NCBI GenBank assembly: GCA_021812025.1
Contig: JAKAPD010000034.1
Location: 1 to 6,246, forward strand
Source of the DNA: Microcaldota archaeon
Lineage (GTDB): Archaea > Micrarchaeota > Micrarchaeia > Micrarchaeales > Micrarchaeaceae
Direction: 5' to 3'
Length of the DNA: 6,246 bases
Shown: positions 5,895 to 6,246 of the stretch, one piece after another
Layout of the letters: every line of letters starts with the position of its first letter
Numbering within the stretch: the first letter of the stretch is position 1
Position numbers and translations under genes: made by a program
Notes under the pieces: model-generated
The model's database searches: none
What the model was told of the DNA's origin: nothing
What the model saw: only the letters and a program-made list of their open reading frames with translations

Positions 5895-5907
5895 TACTGC
5901 ACTCATA

Positions 5908-5915
5908 TTTAAATA
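5908..5915 (+). promoter_or_regulatory. TATA box of the 5939 gene
   Basis: TTTAAATA within ATTTAAATATC, identical over eleven bases to the box of the 1626 gene. The predicted start about 31 bases on falls at 5939, on the ATG, so the mRNA should be leaderless. Confidence 0.7.
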
Positions 5916-5938
5916 TCTAAAAGCACCGACGTTAATTA

Positions 5939-6246
5939 ATGAGTGGACTCGATTCTATTACTCAGAGTGGAAAGAACAGGATGAGATATTCTCCTTTCAT
6001 TAGAACTTCCTCATCGGCCAGCGAAGCCGCTACGACGATGGCCCAGCAGCAGGCGGGAAAGTCGTTTGAGGCGGCGCCGTGGGGCGCCCAAAAGCCCCCC
6101 CAGCAAGTGATACTTGAGGCAAACAGTCCCGCCAGTACGACAGCGCCAAATGCTAATGAAACTAATACTCACCCTAAATATGTAGGTCACGGACGTATCG
6201 CAGGGCCGAAAGGCTCTGCGCAAGAGACAACGGATGCGGCTCAAGG
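5939..6246 (+). CDS. Disordered, low-complexity hypothetical protein, C-terminus cut by window edge
   Basis: The frame is open for 102 codons from the ATG at 5939 to the right edge with no stop. I do not recognise it. Residues 10-23 (SGKNRMRYSPFIRT) resemble the N-terminus of the preceding small protein. They are followed by a Ser/Ala/Thr/Gln-rich stretch (24-40), a Pro/Gln segment (about 48-56, WGAQKPPQQ) and then Asn/Thr-rich sequence. No hydrophobic helix, signal peptide or enzyme motif appears, so this part is probably disordered. Any folded domain would lie beyond the window. The plus-strand reading is preferred over the open minus-strand frame at 6011-6244 because a strong TATA box places the transcript start on this ATG. 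T-ending Asn and Thr codons (AAT, ACT) near the right end are more frequent than in neighbouring genes. Confidence 0.72.
   Translation, partial: MSGLDSITQSGKNRMRYSPFIRTSSSASEAATTMAQQQAGKSFEAAPWGAQKPPQQVILEANSPASTTAPNANETNTHPKYVGHGRIAGPKGSAQETTDAAQ

Noticed and set aside
5818..5938. GC-rich palindromic stretch CGGCGCCG after the 5569 gene considered as an RNA gene or attachment site
   Set aside because: It is only eight bases, with no extended pairing, no matching copy elsewhere as an attachment site, and no integrase in the window.
6011..6244. Open minus-strand frame at the right edge
   Set aside because: It has no promoter or recognisable motif. The plus-strand frame from 5939 starts exactly where a strong TATA box predicts transcription to begin.

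Overview
The window looks archaeal. Nearly every gene is preceded, 25-32 bp before its start or expected transcript start, by a TTTAAATA/TATAAATA-type TATA box. Several starts fall so close to the predicted transcript start that the mRNAs should be leaderless, and the probable terminators are T-tracts. Arginine AGG/AGA and isoleucine ATA codons are frequent. Lineage cannot be fixed from this sequence. A small-genome archaeon of the DPANN/Micrarchaeota kind would fit but is only a guess.

Layout. (1) 1-956, minus strand: a major facilitator superfamily transporter whose C-terminus runs off the left edge. (2) 1051-3468, plus strand: three tandem genes (156, 195 and 402 residues) for soluble, mostly helical proteins that I do not recognise, each with its own TATA box. 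(3) 3576-4949, minus strand: an intact phosphohexomutase (phosphoglucomutase/phosphomannomutase family), converging on the third unknown gene. (4) 5084-5476, plus strand: a three-helix membrane protein resembling the UPF0132/DUF4870 group. (5) 5569-5817 and 5939 to the right edge, plus strand: two small, probably disordered proteins that share an N-terminal SG...RYxP-phi-phi-R motif.

The genes appear to be transcribed singly rather than as an operon. The most unusual signal is a 12-bp element, CAAA(A/T)(A/T)CCTAAA or close to it, lying 43-44 bp upstream of the TATA box of four plus-strand genes (starts 1051, 1626, 5569, 5939), with a weaker fifth copy before the 5084 gene. It could tie the unknown proteins and the two small disordered proteins into one regulon. 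The 2260 gene and the two minus-strand genes show no copy.

No tRNA, rRNA, CRISPR array, insertion sequence or integrase was seen. No gene-free stretch exceeds about 125 bases. The short gaps hold promoters, terminators and the elements listed.
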